Origin: Roridomyces roridus
Taxonomy: Eukaryota > Basidiomycota > Agaricomycetes > Agaricales > Mycenaceae
Assembly (NCBI GenBank): GCA_029378245.1
Contig: JARKIF010000033.1
Coordinates: 1 to 64,000 of the forward strand
Direction of reading: 5' to 3'
DNA: 64,000 bases
Below, piece after piece: positions 12,001 to 22,201 of this stretch. Each line of letters starts with the position of its first letter. The stretch's first letter is position 1. Below the pieces are notes generated by a model, which was not told where the DNA came from, ran no database searches, and was given only the letters and a program-made list of their open reading frames with translations. A program made the position numbers and the translations under genes.

Positions 12001-13353
12001 CACCTCCAGCCCATGGGTCTGCCTGGCTCGCAGACTGCCCTGGACTTGACTGCCATCCGCTGCATCCAAGCTCGACAACGCACTCTCCGACTCCCCATTT
12101 GCTCCGCCGTTACGCACATCCCAAAGCCAGGATGCACCAGCGCACCAGTCCCAGTCCCCATCCCCTTGCTCACACTCAGCCGTCACATCGTCCCATGCGC
12201 ACCGTGCACGAACACCTCTTCCAAACCCTCCCATTGGAGGCTGCGACTGCGCGGACGGGGTCCATGCACCTGCAGCGTCAATGTCGGTGTCGCTGCCTCT
12301 ACTAGGTACTGGCCTGCCTACAGCGGGCTGAGACCGCTCGTCAAACAGATGAGGGCGACGTTCTGCGTACCGGGCTGCGTGTGCCACAGCTATCTGCCTG
12401 CCATGCTCCTCCTTCGCTCACCCTGTGTTCGCGCGAGGGCCGTGCTCGCTTTCTACCAAGTATTCCCCTCCACACGCAGGGCCCAATCCTCTCACGAGGC
12501 TGCGGCTGTGGGAAACGAGGGTACTTCGACGTTTGCTGCGGGCGTCATGGGTCGCGCTCACGTCGGGTTTGGATCCGGTGACCGTGCCATGGCCTGATGC
12601 TGAGCGTGCGATCTCGATACGGAGGGGGTGTCGACGTAGACCGTGACCTTGCTCTCACGTGAGAGCAAGCCGCGGATACCCCGTGCGTGCAGCCACCGCT
12701 GCAGCCGCCGTAAGCTGCCGAGCATTCCCTCCCCGTGATACCACCGCTGCGGGAGACGAGGATGACGTACGGCGGCCTCCCCTCGGTGTGCACCTCGCCG
12801 CGCGTCTCGAATCTCAGCTTTAGGTCGGTTTGGGCTCGGTGAGAGCGCTCGAGCCGCGAAACCTCGACACGGAGGGGTGTAGGTGTTGCAGTGGGACGAC
12901 AGGCAGGCCGATGGCATGCCGCAGGTGCATTGTGGCTGTCGATGGATGGAAGATCGTGCAGAGTACATGGCTCTTGCCCCTCCCCTCGGAATGTCTTCTA
13001 CACCAGTCTAATTGACGATTCTATCTATTTTCTACCGTATCCAATTTATCGGATTTTCCCGGATTTTATTCGATTTATCCTCCGAGGGTGCCCATTGTTA
13101 ATGGCGACTACCAGATTGCTTGATCGTCTCGCATCACATTGTGAGACATTATGTCATTCCTTTCCCCAAAGGGATGCCTCGCCATCGTCGTGAATGACAG
13201 CGACCACGCTGCCATGCTCGTTGTGAGCTTGGCAAGCTCAGCCGGATTTGGCTTGCACCGGACGACCAAGTGTGATGTATCACGGACCTTGGCCAATGAC
13301 CGAGAATGATACATCACGGTAGAGTGGGTCGGGGACCGACCGTGATGTATCAT
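9002..13353. mobile_element. Long-TIR element, copy 1 (about 4.35 kb, no transposase seen)
   Basis: Imperfect terminal inverted repeats of about 85 bp bound this element. The left end contains TTGGTCGTTGACCCACTCG, a GATGCATCAC and GTCAGTGGCCAAGG; the right end (about 13270-13353) reads the same as its reverse complement, with GATACATCAC/GATGTATCAC units. The interior is collinear with the element at 54785-58640. Shared blocks include CGCTGGGTCTCGTACG near 11845 and a stretch near 10780-11050. It is C/T-rich on the plus strand and has short gene-like frames, but no intact transposase, integrase or recombinase that I recognise. It is likely a non-autonomous DNA transposon, or an autonomous one decayed beyond recognition. 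Its right end abuts a broken alcohol dehydrogenase. Confidence 0.6.
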
Positions 13354-13371
13354 TGCCCCAGGTGCTGGTGT

Positions 13372-13645
13372 CCACTGAGCAGGGCCGTGTCCGAATGGCA
13401 GACGCCAGCCGCAACCATGTCAGCGGAGGTTCGAACAGCAGCTGGATGATCATCATAAACCCTCGCCTTGGTGATATGCACGTAGAGCAACGGTAATTGG
13501 ATGATATAAAAGATGCTGGGCAATGGGTCTTGAGCAGGACCTCGTTATCCTTGAGCTCCCGGATGGGATACGCCCGGTCTAGAACGAGTTTCTCGTTTCC
13601 AGGGACGTAGCGCGCAGCGAGCATGGTCTGGGGAGTGGAAGTCAT
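13372..13645 (-). pseudogene. Alcohol dehydrogenase 5' fragment cut off by the long-TIR element
   Basis: From ATG 13645 the reading is MTSTPQTMLAARYVPGNEKL then AYPIRELKDNEVLLK. It matches the first 39 residues of the dehydrogenase at 17809-19243 almost residue for residue. About 110 bp of unrelated sequence (13421-13530) interrupts it. Homology then resumes at 13372-13420, which encodes the catalytic-zinc region (Cys-His-Ser-Asp) on the minus strand. It ends exactly where the TIR element begins, and nothing downstream of that motif remains. The promoter TATA (TATAAATA on the minus strand, near 13716-13724) is at the same place as in the intact gene. So a full paralogue once stood here and was broken by at least two insertions. 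Confidence 0.8.
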
Positions 13646-13946
13646 TGTGATGAGAGCAAGTAGATTGGAGAATGTGGAAGTGGTTCTTGTGTAGAGAATC
13701 AGGTGGAACTCTCTTGTATTTATACCCGAAAACTGACCAGGCTGTGACAATGTCTCCAACCAGAAAGAACTGGAGACAGCCGGAGTGTCCGATCGTCCGT
13801 TGTGCTCTGTGCGGCGTCCCGAAACCGGGCGCTCGCCGCCTGCTGGATTTCAATCGTTTCATGTTGCCTGGTGAAGCGGAAGATGGGCAGAGAGAATATA
13901 CGAAGTTGGTGTCGTCGTCAACTGCCCAGTGCGAGCATGTTCAACA

Positions 13947-14946
13947 GAGTCTATACAACTTTAGTAGCGGCTAGGCGCCATCAGACGCCTAGTGATCTGG
14001 CTGACGCCTAACATCAGCAAGCGGCTTATGCTTGGCATGTGCCCGGCTCTCTGCTTACCTCACCGTATATCTGCCCCTCATGAGCCCTTCCATTCACAGA
14101 CGAAAAAGGGGAGGAGATGACTGATTTGGGGCCACTCACAAGGGGGCATCGGGATCCGAAAATCGGATATAGGGTCGAAAAGTTTTTTTCGACCTTGGCT
14201 GGACCCCCCCCCCCCCCCCTCCCCTACTATATAAGTCAGATCATTCCCACAGTCATGTGACATCAGCGGCGGTCCGCCTGGCTCCGAACAACCAATGTCA
14301 ATAGGACATGAACCAACATGTTTCTGGAGATGCCAGGGTGTATTCTACACATGCCATGACCACCCTGAGCAATAATCTTCGCTACTTGTGAATAAATATC
14401 GGAAGAGCTGTGATGTATTATGTAATATACCGTTCCCAATTTGGAAATTTTGATCGTTCAAAGGCTCTCAGGGTTTGTAGCCCTAACCAAGATGTTTTAC
14501 TACTATCCATATGTGTGAGAAGGTGCTCCAAAGCCCCCAGAACGAGCCCAGTAATATATGGGTAGAAGTTTTTTTCGAGGCCGCTCGAGACCCCCCCCCC
14601 CCCCCTCCCCCGGTACGATTTTCCGATCCCGATGCCCCCTTGGCCACTCAACCATCTTGCCCAACCTAACCTAACAGAGTCTAACCGCCACTCACAGTGG
14701 ATTCCGAGTTCTTCATTCACAGACGAAAAAAAGGGGGGGAGATGACTGATTTGGGGCCACTCAAGTGTCTTGCCCAACCTAACCTAACAGAGTCTAACCG
14801 CCACTCACAGTGGATTCTGAGTCTTGAAAAAACTCTTGGCAGTTGATGGACAGGCTGCAAATCACATGGCAACCGGAAAATGTTAGGCATCAAAAGGTGA
14901 TCGCTAGTCGTGATGATGCCTAGCTGCTACTAAAGTTGTCGTGCCT
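13947..14946. mobile_element. MULE-like non-autonomous element, 1000 bp, 11-bp target duplication
   Basis: The element starts GAGTCTATACAACTTTAGTA and ends with a near-complement running through CTACTAAAGTTGTCGTGCCT. It is flanked by an exact 11-bp duplication, CATGTTCAACA, at 13936-13946 and 14947-14957. A 9-11 bp duplication is typical of Mutator-like elements. The interior has CCTAACC-type tracts, a duplicated block (CTAACCGCCACTCACAG, near 14680 and 14797) and a nested hAT-like MITE, but no coding capacity. The same ends and the same internal block occur in the 360-bp element at 51491-51850, so the two are one family. Confidence 0.8.
14139..14642. mobile_element. hAT-like MITE nested in the MULE-like element, 504 bp
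   Basis: Perfect terminal inverted repeats read CAAGGGGGCATCGGGATC at the left and its complement at the right. An 8-bp duplication GCCACTCA flanks them at 14131-14138 and 14643-14650. CA...TG ends and 8-bp duplications are hallmarks of hAT elements. Inside are poly-T and poly-C tracts (a run of about 16 C near 14204) repeated near both ends. The related MITE at 53202-53676 has the same layout. This insertion is younger than its host element. Confidence 0.85.
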
Positions 14947-14957
14947 CATGTTCAACA

Positions 14958-15338
14958 TGAGTGGGGAGCCCAAGCTGAGAACCAACGGTATGGGTCAGGG
15001 CGGCGCAAGTCGTCAAGCGTCTCCGTCACACGATTCACCCCGCTGAAGCTCCGAGTCTGCCTTTCCCGTGGTCCGTGGAGCGCTGTACATTTCTTGGCGT
15101 GTGCTGCGACGTTGCCCAGAGCCCGAAGAATCACTGCATTTTGCCCATTTCTAGGCAAGGGGTAATCTAGGTTCTACGAGGTTGGGTCTGGGTTTATCTG
15201 GCTTCGTGTATGTTTATTTATCTTGATCGGGCTTGGTCTGGAACGGGGGTTAATCTAGGTTCTCCGAGGCGTCCTCGACCAACCTTGCATAGGTTGATCA
15301 GGGTTCGTCGGGCCTTGCCTGGGCTCATCCTGCCAATA
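14958..15338. other. Degenerate GGTTnATCTnGG-rich sequence, no gene seen
   Basis: The stretch holds loosely repeated phrases such as GGTTTATCTGGCTT, TTAATCTAGGTTCT and GGGTTCGTCGGGC. Similar phrases recur at 16200-16260 on the far side of the Tc1-like element. I see no coding region. Confidence 0.4.
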
Positions 15339-15951
15339 GGGGCAGTCAGAGTAGCCGATTAAGCACCGATTATGCTGGCGATTATGCATCCGATTCTGGA
15401 GCTCCAAATCGTGGGATAATCGGGAATTGTCTTAATCGTCGAATCGCGTGTACAAGCGGCTCTGGAGCCGCTTGTACACGCGATTAACGCGATGATTCTT
15501 GATTGCTCCTCATGCACTGGCAAACACCAGTCATAACCACAGGCCCTCTTTCATTCTGAGACTGTAAACCACATGAAAAATATTGGTTTGACCGGTTCAA
15601 ATGACTGTACAGCTCACTGGTACCATCCGGATTTTCCTCGGCAAGATAAGCACAGAAACTCATGATCCAGGCTGGAAAAAAATTCAGACTTTCTCTCAGC
15701 AGGTGCCGAGATGTTTCTGGCGGCACACTCATCTATTTCTGGAGCAAACAACAAGTGTGCAGTACCATACATGCCCATATGTTGGTTTTTGTGTTCAGAA
15801 TCCGCGCTATAATCGGCGCCAAAATCGAAATCAAGGTTGGGGCGGTCAAAGTCAGAATCCGATTATGCCGATTATCATCATTTTTTATTTCCAGAATCAC
15901 GACCATAATCGTGGCCATAATCCCTGCTGAATCGTCTACTCTGACTGCCCC
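15339..15951. mobile_element. Tc1/mariner-like MITE, 613 bp, TA target
   Basis: Inverted ends read GGGGCAGTCAGAGTAG, with the complement at the right end (15930-15951, one mismatch over about 22 bp). A TA dinucleotide lies on each side (15337-15338 and 15952-15953). It carries AT-rich repeats of the type CCGATTATGC and a large perfect hairpin but no transposase. Family assignment rests on the TA duplication and short G-rich ends; a 3-bp duplication family cannot be excluded. Confidence 0.65.
15442..15485. repeat. Perfect 21-bp-arm palindrome inside the Tc1-like element
   Basis: The arms AATCGCGTGTACAAGCGGCT(C) and its exact complement are separated by only two bases (TG). It would extrude as a strong cruciform or fold as a hairpin in RNA. 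The perfect match in otherwise diverged sequence suggests a recent origin or selection. Confidence 0.85.
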
Positions 15952-15953
15952 TA

Positions 15954-16398
15954 ATGAAAATCCCCGGCTTCACGGCCAAGATGTGCCCTAATGTCATTGC
16001 ACTCCAAATCTGTTGTCAGAATGATGACCCAAGAAATAATAGAGCTTGTTTGACCAGCAGCCACCAACGGCCAAATTCCAAAGTATCCGGCCCTCGTTGG
16101 GTGGATTTAGCTCAAGGATGGGCCCCCGTAGCTCACCAAACACCATTCAATGTGGGTTTGCACAGGTTGCAACACTTCTTCCCACTGGTCAGGGCCTGCT
16201 CAAAGCCTGGTCAATTTATCTGGCTTGAGCGGGATTTGTCTGGTTTTATCTGGGTTCGTCTAAATCCATGCTGAGCAAAAGAAAACTCAGACTAACCCAG
16301 ATGCATGTATCTAGACTGTCTAGACAAGGCCAGGCAAACATCCTTGCCAAGGTGGTTTGTCTAGACATCTAGGCAAGGTGTTTGCCTAGAAGTAGGTA
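15954..16398. other. Non-coding, with TCTAGAC/GGCAAGG inverted repeats at the broken GMC edge
   Basis: Near 16310-16390 the phrases GTCTAGACAAGG, CCTTGCC, TTTGTCTAGACATCTAGGCA and GTTTGCCTAGA form overlapping direct and inverted repeats. They sit directly upstream of the truncated GMC gene and may mark the rearrangement that removed its 5' half. Confidence 0.45.
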
Positions 16399-17605
16399 AA
16401 ATGCAGCGCCTCGTACTTCATCAAGAACGACACGATCGACGGTGGGTATCTTTCACTCCCTGGCCACCACTCACTTGCTCATGCTTCCCCATAAAACCAC
16501 AGCCGGCAACACCATCCGCTCGGGTATGATCGACCTCCAGCCTCTCCACGGGTTCTTAAATGCAACGGAGATGAAGCGCGCTGAGGAGCTGTTGCGGAGC
16601 AAGCCCGAGTTGTTGTCGGAGAATCAGTTCGCCCTCATGAAGAAGTTGATTCAGGAGGATGTGCCGCACATGGAGTGGGCTTGGGTGCGTTTTGCCTTTT
16701 TGTCCAAATTTGTTTTCAGCCATTGATGGATGGAACGACAGAATATCGCGGCGGACGCGAACAATGTGTCTACCCTCACGTTCGACCGGATTATCCTCTC
16801 GCGGCCTTTTTCTCGGGGATTTGTGGTACGTCTCTTCCTTCCCTCGGGCTTCAGGAGAGAATCGAAATGAATTTCCACACCCAGCACATCAACTCCACCG
16901 ACCCTCTCGTCGATCCTCTCATTGATCCTAAATAGTGAGTCCGACCTTGCGGTCGCCTCCGAGTCTTATTGAGACACGTCAAACAAGCTTGAGCGCACCC
17001 ATCGACAAGGTGAGTTGTCCAAATCCCAATGCCGTCGATAAATGCTTACCCATGGCCATGCCTAGTTCCTCTTCGCCAAAGGAATTGAATACACGCGCAA
17101 GATCGTCTCCACGGAACCGCTCAAAAGCATCATCGCCGGACCCGTCTCTCCCAGTGCGAGCGTGGAATCTGAGGACGATTTCGTTGACTTCGTTAATGAG
17201 CAGGGTGTTGCCGAGTGCGTTTCACTCCAATTTCACTCCTCCAATTACTCCGACTGACCTTTGACGGAATGTTTAGACACCACTTTGTTGGCACCTCGTC
17301 GATGATCCCGCGCTCCGAGGGCGGAGTCGTGGATCCCTCTATGGTCGTCGTGCGTCCCTCCCTCGTTCTCCCCCCTTTCCCTGTATTTGCTTTTTGCTGA
17401 AAACGAGCGCAGTATGGAACGAGCAACGTCCGCGTCGCAGATCTTTCGATCATCTCCAACTTGCCTGGCATCCACACCGTCTCCCGTGCGTCCTCGATTT
17501 CTAATCCCAAGTTGTGCTGTATGCAATCCTGACTCTCGGACAGTGGCGTACATGGTGGCCGAGCGCGCGGCCGAGGTGATCAAGGCGACGAGTAAGCTGT
17601 GGTAA
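16399..17605 (+). pseudogene. GMC oxidoreductase, 3' half only
   Basis: The C-terminal half of a glucose-methanol-choline oxidoreductase can be spliced through about eight exons: SYFIKNDTID; NTIRSGMIDLQPLHGF; TFDRIILSRPFSRGF; HINSTDPLVDPLIDPK; FAKGIEYTRKIVSTEPLK; VGTSSMIPRSEGGVVDP; GTSNVRVADLSIIS; and LAYMVAERAAEVIKATSK, stopping at TAA 17605. Both catalytic histidines are kept: the His before F-V-G-T and the His in P-G-I-H, 43 residues apart as in glucose oxidase. The N-terminal FAD Rossmann fold (GxGxxG) is missing, and upstream is repeat sequence. The fragment cannot bind FAD alone, so it is a remnant. It converges with the alcohol dehydrogenase gene 204 bp away. Confidence 0.8.
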
Positions 17606-17808
17606 TTAGAGTCGATTGATATGTAGCAGCTCTAAACCCTCGACCAATCTATGGGTGGGTTCGTGCAGATCGTGATATTACCCACCTGCAGAGTAGTCGA
17701 AAGCATTCAGTTGGATCTCCCTTCCATGTCGTGCCAATGTCGTGGTGAGAAGCATGGCATTAATTATAAAGTGATATTCCGAGTCCAAAGACATTCGAAT
17801 CCGGCACA

Positions 17809-19243
17809 TCACTCGCGTGCGACCACGACCTTACGCCCGAGGATCTGAGACGAACGAAGCTCGTCGATGACCTTGTTGACGTTCTCCAGCGGCTCCTCGC
17901 TTACATGGGCACGCACAGTTCCCTGTGCACGATATCAGTTGCGCAGCCTTCGGAGGAAGTGGAACAAACAAACCTGGGCGAAGAGATCCAAAACCGCAAC
18001 GAGAGCACTCCGCGGACCGTAGGTACTGTCACGAACTAAGTGGTAGAATGAATGAGCCCCCTTCAGCTAGAGAAATGTAGCACTCCCACGCACTTTGTAT
18101 CCCCGATCCGATTATGCTCAGACTGTTGAATGTCAGATTCTCGGGGCTTGCTCCAACCTGCAGACGGTTGAGACTATGCACAAAATTGAGACGATTGAGA
18201 GGTACCAGAACGAGGTTCGAACTGCTGGGAAAGTTGACACCATTGCGCTGGAGAGCGCCCATGGCAGCGGTAAACGCTGTGAATGGTTGATCATGAAAGG
18301 ACGGACGAGAGTGACTGCAAACTCACATTGATTGCTCGCGATGAAGTCAATCGTGGTATCCACGGTAAATCCCGCCGTGAGTTTCGTGTTGAGTTCAATC
18401 CAATCAAACGCCTCAGTGGCGCCGAGTTCGAGTGCAAGCTTCCGGGCGTCGGGTTTGAAGTCGCAAACATAAACTGATTTGTAGTCAAGAGAATGTCCAG
18501 CGATTGGGAAGCAACCCACCGGTTGCACCGAAATGCTTTGCGTATTGGACAGCCAAGTGACCGAGACCCCCGATTCCAAAGATGAGAACCTTGTTGCCTT
18601 TCTTGACCTGGATGCTCGGAATTAAAATGCACTTTGAGGGTGTAATGAGCCGCGCGCACCTGAGCTGCATGCTGAACAGCGTGATAAGCCGTGATACCAG
18701 CGTCGGACGCAATGGCTGCCAGAGCACGAGGAACGCCAGCAGGCTGGAAGGTTCAACTAATTACAAGACAGGTATATCAGTGAAGACTCACGACAGGAAC
18801 GAGTAGGTCAAAAGTGACGATAAAGTACTCGGAGAAGCCACCGTCGTTGCCAATACCGAAGGTATTGAACAAGGCCGAATTTCCATTGAGTCCATGGGTG
18901 CAGCTGTCCCCCGCTAGCACGGAATACAACTTTCCGATGTGGATGTGCTTGTTGTCGACGTTGGAACCAAGCCTGCAGATGTTTGAGTGAGTGAAAACAA
19001 CGCGCAAGTAGTAACTGACTTGACGACAACTCCGCAAGCCTCGTGGCCCATCACGTACGTGCGGGTGTCGAGAGTGACTCCAGTGAGCAGCGTGACGTCG
19101 GAATGGCAGACTCCAACCGCGGCCATCTTGAGTAACACCTCGTTGTCCTTGAGCTCGCGAATCGGATACGCCTTGTCGAGGACGAGTCGCTCGTTCCCGG
19201 GCACGATGCGTGCGGCGAGCATGGTCTGGGGGATGTGGGTCAT
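17809..19243 (-). CDS. Zinc-type alcohol dehydrogenase (MDR superfamily)
   Basis: The enzyme is predicted to oxidise alcohols or reduce aldehydes with NAD(P). The start is ATG 19243 (MTHIPQTMLAARIVPGNERL). Catalytic-zinc ligands are visible in VGVCHSDVTLL and MGHEACGVV. The cofactor fold is VKKGNKVLIFGIGGLGHLAV, spliced to VYVCDFKPDARKLALELGA. The C-terminal exon is TVRAHVSEEPLENVNKVIDE ... ILGRKVVV, with TGA at 17809. About eight exons are separated by short introns. The four-Cys structural-zinc lobe of classical enzymes is absent; that region reads AGDSCTHGLNGNSALFNTFG. A TATAAATA lies about 75 bp upstream. Exon joins near 18050-18240 are the least sure, since the frame there is ragged. The paralogue at 13372-13645 is broken. 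Confidence 0.82.
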
Positions 19244-19999
19244 TGGGAAGAGTGCGAATAGGCGATTTGAAAATGTGAAAGTGTTGCTGGTGTAGAGAGT
19301 CAGCAGGAACCTCCTGTATTTATACCTGCAAACTGACCAATATCCGCGGAGAGCATGATTTTCCGCTGTGCGGCGTCCCGGAGGCGCGCGCTGACTGAAG
19401 TCCGGGTCTAGTCTATCCTGGAATACGGATTGTTTCACGCACAGGTTGAGCCCAAGAGTCGGTAGAACGATCATACAATATAATACGAATGGTCCTAAGA
19501 AGCTCGAAGCTCAAACTGAGGAGGCGTCGGTAGTGATGTATTTGGGGTGTGTAACCGAGAGGTTGCGTTCCGTTTGAGATGGGACATCATTTCTGTCTCA
19601 CAAGGGCCATTCTGTGGGCTCCATTTCAGTCTCCGCATTTGATACGTCGGTGGATCTACCGACGCTTAAGGTCCGAGTCTATACAAACGGACCAAAGGTT
19701 GAGCGCTCAGACTTCCACTTTCGTCGGAGACACACTGTTGGACCCGAAACGCACTCGGATCTACCTCATCCATGTTGATGGGTCAGTGCTGCTTGTCACT
19801 GTGAGCGGGAGTCAGTATGCTGTGGGCAGTTTCAACAGAGACCGACGCCGCTTCAAAACACGAGTGGCTCAAGTCCCAGAGGCGGATATACCGGGAGCCC
19901 GCTGCTAGTCTTTTGCAGGGCGTACCATTCGGATAGCAAAGGAGGACTCCAGAAAGAGGCAAGTACAAGCGCGTCCATGAAATGCGCCCGCCGAAACCA
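19244..19999. other. Promoter side of the dehydrogenase; no gene resolved
   Basis: It contains the dehydrogenase TATA (TATAAATA on the minus strand, near 19316-19323). Several short frames show no splice-consistent extension. I see nothing else. Confidence 0.4.
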
Positions 20000-20814
20000 T
20001 TACGCCATCTGCAGGAGTTTCTCACGTAGCTGTTGTCGCGCCGAGTCGAGATTCTGTTGCGAAAGAAAGAAGTCTGGGTAGGGCCGACGGCGAGAGAAAC
20101 GCACTGCAGCTGCGAGCTGGTGGGAGACCCTTGAATGCCCGGATCTGTGCGCGTTTTTCCTTGATCGCTTGTACACATCGTGCATTGGAAGCTTGACCGT
20201 GGTGAATGACGTCGGGTACTCGATCCACGCAAGAAACCCAGTGAGTCGGAAGAAAGCCTTCCACATTCAGCACGCATCACCACCCCATCCAACAGAGCGT
20301 GGTATTCTTTCGCCGTCTTTAGAAGGACTTCTCGATGACGCTCCAGGGTCGATACGCTCTCTCCGGCTGCGAGCTCGGCTTTGCTTTAGTCTTCGTCCCA
20401 TCCACGCTTGAACGCACGCACCGCTCGAATGACCCTCCTCCATTGCTCGGAACCGGCAAGTCATCCTAAGTTCTCGTCCCACGAATTCCAACCTGTTCAA
20501 ACAGCGCTGCGTGTCCTTTGCGCGTGGGGAGCCGTGTGATGGCGGCCGCGTAAGTAGCTGCGGGTGCAATCCTTTCAGTCGTAGGTGGCACGCGCCGCAG
20601 GAGCACTGTACCTTAAGAAAGGCACATGGTCGATACCTAGCAGCTCTGCTACGAGCGTCAGGACGTCCAGCTTCTCCCGGATATTGGGATTGAGGGCAGT
20701 AGGCTAGTGGATCGGCTTGTGCGGATTCCTGATAGCCACACTTGCAGAGTGAGTGAAAGCCGGGAAAATTGAGCTGTTTGGGTGTTGAAAATACGTGAGC
20801 AGGTTACGGTGCAT
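20000..20814 (-). CDS. Unrecognised gene with coiled-coil segments
   Basis: From ATG 20814 (MHRNLLTYFQHPNSSIFPAF) coding-like pieces follow in order: NPNIREKLDVLTLVAELLG and DHVPFLRYSAPAARATYD; PVPSNGGGSFER; KAELAAGESVSTLERHREVL with LLKTAKEYHALLDGVVMR; ARCVQAIKEKRAQIRAFK; and QQNLDSARQQLREKLLQMA before TAA at 20000. The last three have heptad-type spacing of Leu/Ile/Val. Two joins need introns of only 27-38 nt, and one reading passes a TAG near 20705. The gene could therefore be mis-spliced here, or inactive. I do not recognise the family; it could be a structural or complex-forming protein. Confidence 0.4.
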
Positions 20815-20969
20815 CCTGGTGAGAAGCAAGGGTCGTGATCACGTGGATGTTGATCGATGATCGGCTGATGACGCTAAAAGGGTTGGCCCCTTGCTTCACA
20901 CCACCATCTCCCCTCATCTCCCACACTCTCGACGTCGGTACGCGATGTTCACTGCTTCGGGGCCCTTCT

Positions 20970-22201
20970 CGAGACTGACGCCTCCCTTGAAGAATCTCAC
21001 CATACCTTGGGATTTCTTCACGACAGGGGTGATCTGTGTGCCGCCGCACTGGTCTCCCGCTCTTGGGTCCAGCCATCGCGATTATATATGACGTTCAAAT
21101 CCTTCTCGGGCTGAACAACCCGAAATCGGACAGTTGTCTCAGAAGGCTGTCGGATGCAATGGAGCACTCCCCGAAACTCGCTGGGATCGTGAAAACATTG
21201 TGCATCACGGGGATACGACCCGTCTATTTGGAGCACTTACAGCGCCTTGCGCACCATACATTCCGCCAACTTGTCAACCTTCGTCTGGAGGGGTATTGCA
21301 AGGACCCCGCTACCTCCCCTGCAATGTCTGCTACCATCCAGCGCTTCCTGCGCTTCCAATCGCTCACGGTGGCTCAAATCAAGGTCGCATTTCACACGTG
21401 GGATGACTTTGCGCGAATCTGGAATGGATGCTCGCCAAACATCCGACACCTTACCTACTCGACCTGGAACCTGGGCAAGGTGGAACCGACGGGCAATTCC
21501 GTGCTCCTCGAGAACAAGCACGCCATCAAGCTGGAGTCGTTCGCTAGCGATGACGCTGCTGACTGCATTCTATCGTGGCTCCAAGATGCTCGATGCCCAT
21601 TCGACGTCACTGGCCTCAAGGCACACAAGCAAGGTATCCGCCAAGACCACTTCGACTACGATCCTCTTGTGGGATCCCTGAAGACCATCCGAGTTCTCTG
21701 GATAACCAATGTACGGAAATGTTTCCTTTCCAGTATCAGTAAACTGAATGATGGATTCAGTGGGGAGAGCAGCACAACTTATCCCGGTTCAGCCAGGTCT
21801 CACAACTCAACATAGACCTCATTCACACCGATGCACAATTAGAATTTCATCTGTTCAATTCAACTCCGGAGAAGAAAGCCCTCATCCGTGCCATTCGACT
21901 GCGCATTCCCAGCCGCACTCCCGGCTTCAGTGGCGGCGTACACGTCTATCTAGTTCAATTGCTGCCCCGCTTGCAGTCTAACTTTTTCAACTTGCGGGCC
22001 GTGCATATCAGCCTCCACCGGCCGGGCGGCCATGGTGCCGATTTCGATTATCTGAACGCCCAGCTAGGCGAATATCGTCGACTTCTAGGTCCAAGGATTG
22101 ATCTGTGCTTGAGTGCGTCTCATGTTAGACTCCTTGTTCCCGTTCTCAATCTGCATTTTTTGTATTCAGATTTGGACGATGTCCGCGCGTTTGATCAGTG
22201 A
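20970..22201 (+). CDS. F-box/LRR-like hypothetical protein (start unresolved)
   Basis: The N-terminal part RGDLCAAALVSRSWVQPSR resembles the end of an F-box helix bundle (LxxxALVSRxWxxP). Its frame then closes, and the main body opens one base later with LRRLSDAMEHSPKLAGIVKT, followed by LQRLAHHTFRQLVNLRLEGY and a leucine-rich series to LVGSLKTIRVLWITN. After a short intron come QLNIDLIHTDAQLEFHLF and LPRLQSNFFNLRAVHISL. A last intron (GTGCGT donor) leads to DDVRAFDQ and TGA at 22201. F-box proteins of this kind are highly expanded in Agaricomycetes and serve as SCF substrate adaptors. Whether the frame change near 21090 is a real frameshift or a missed intron is open. Confidence 0.55.

Noticed and set aside
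11932..12793. Long antisense frames in the 12-kb region as genes
   Set aside because: They lie inside the TIR element, overlap each other in several frames and show no protein signature.
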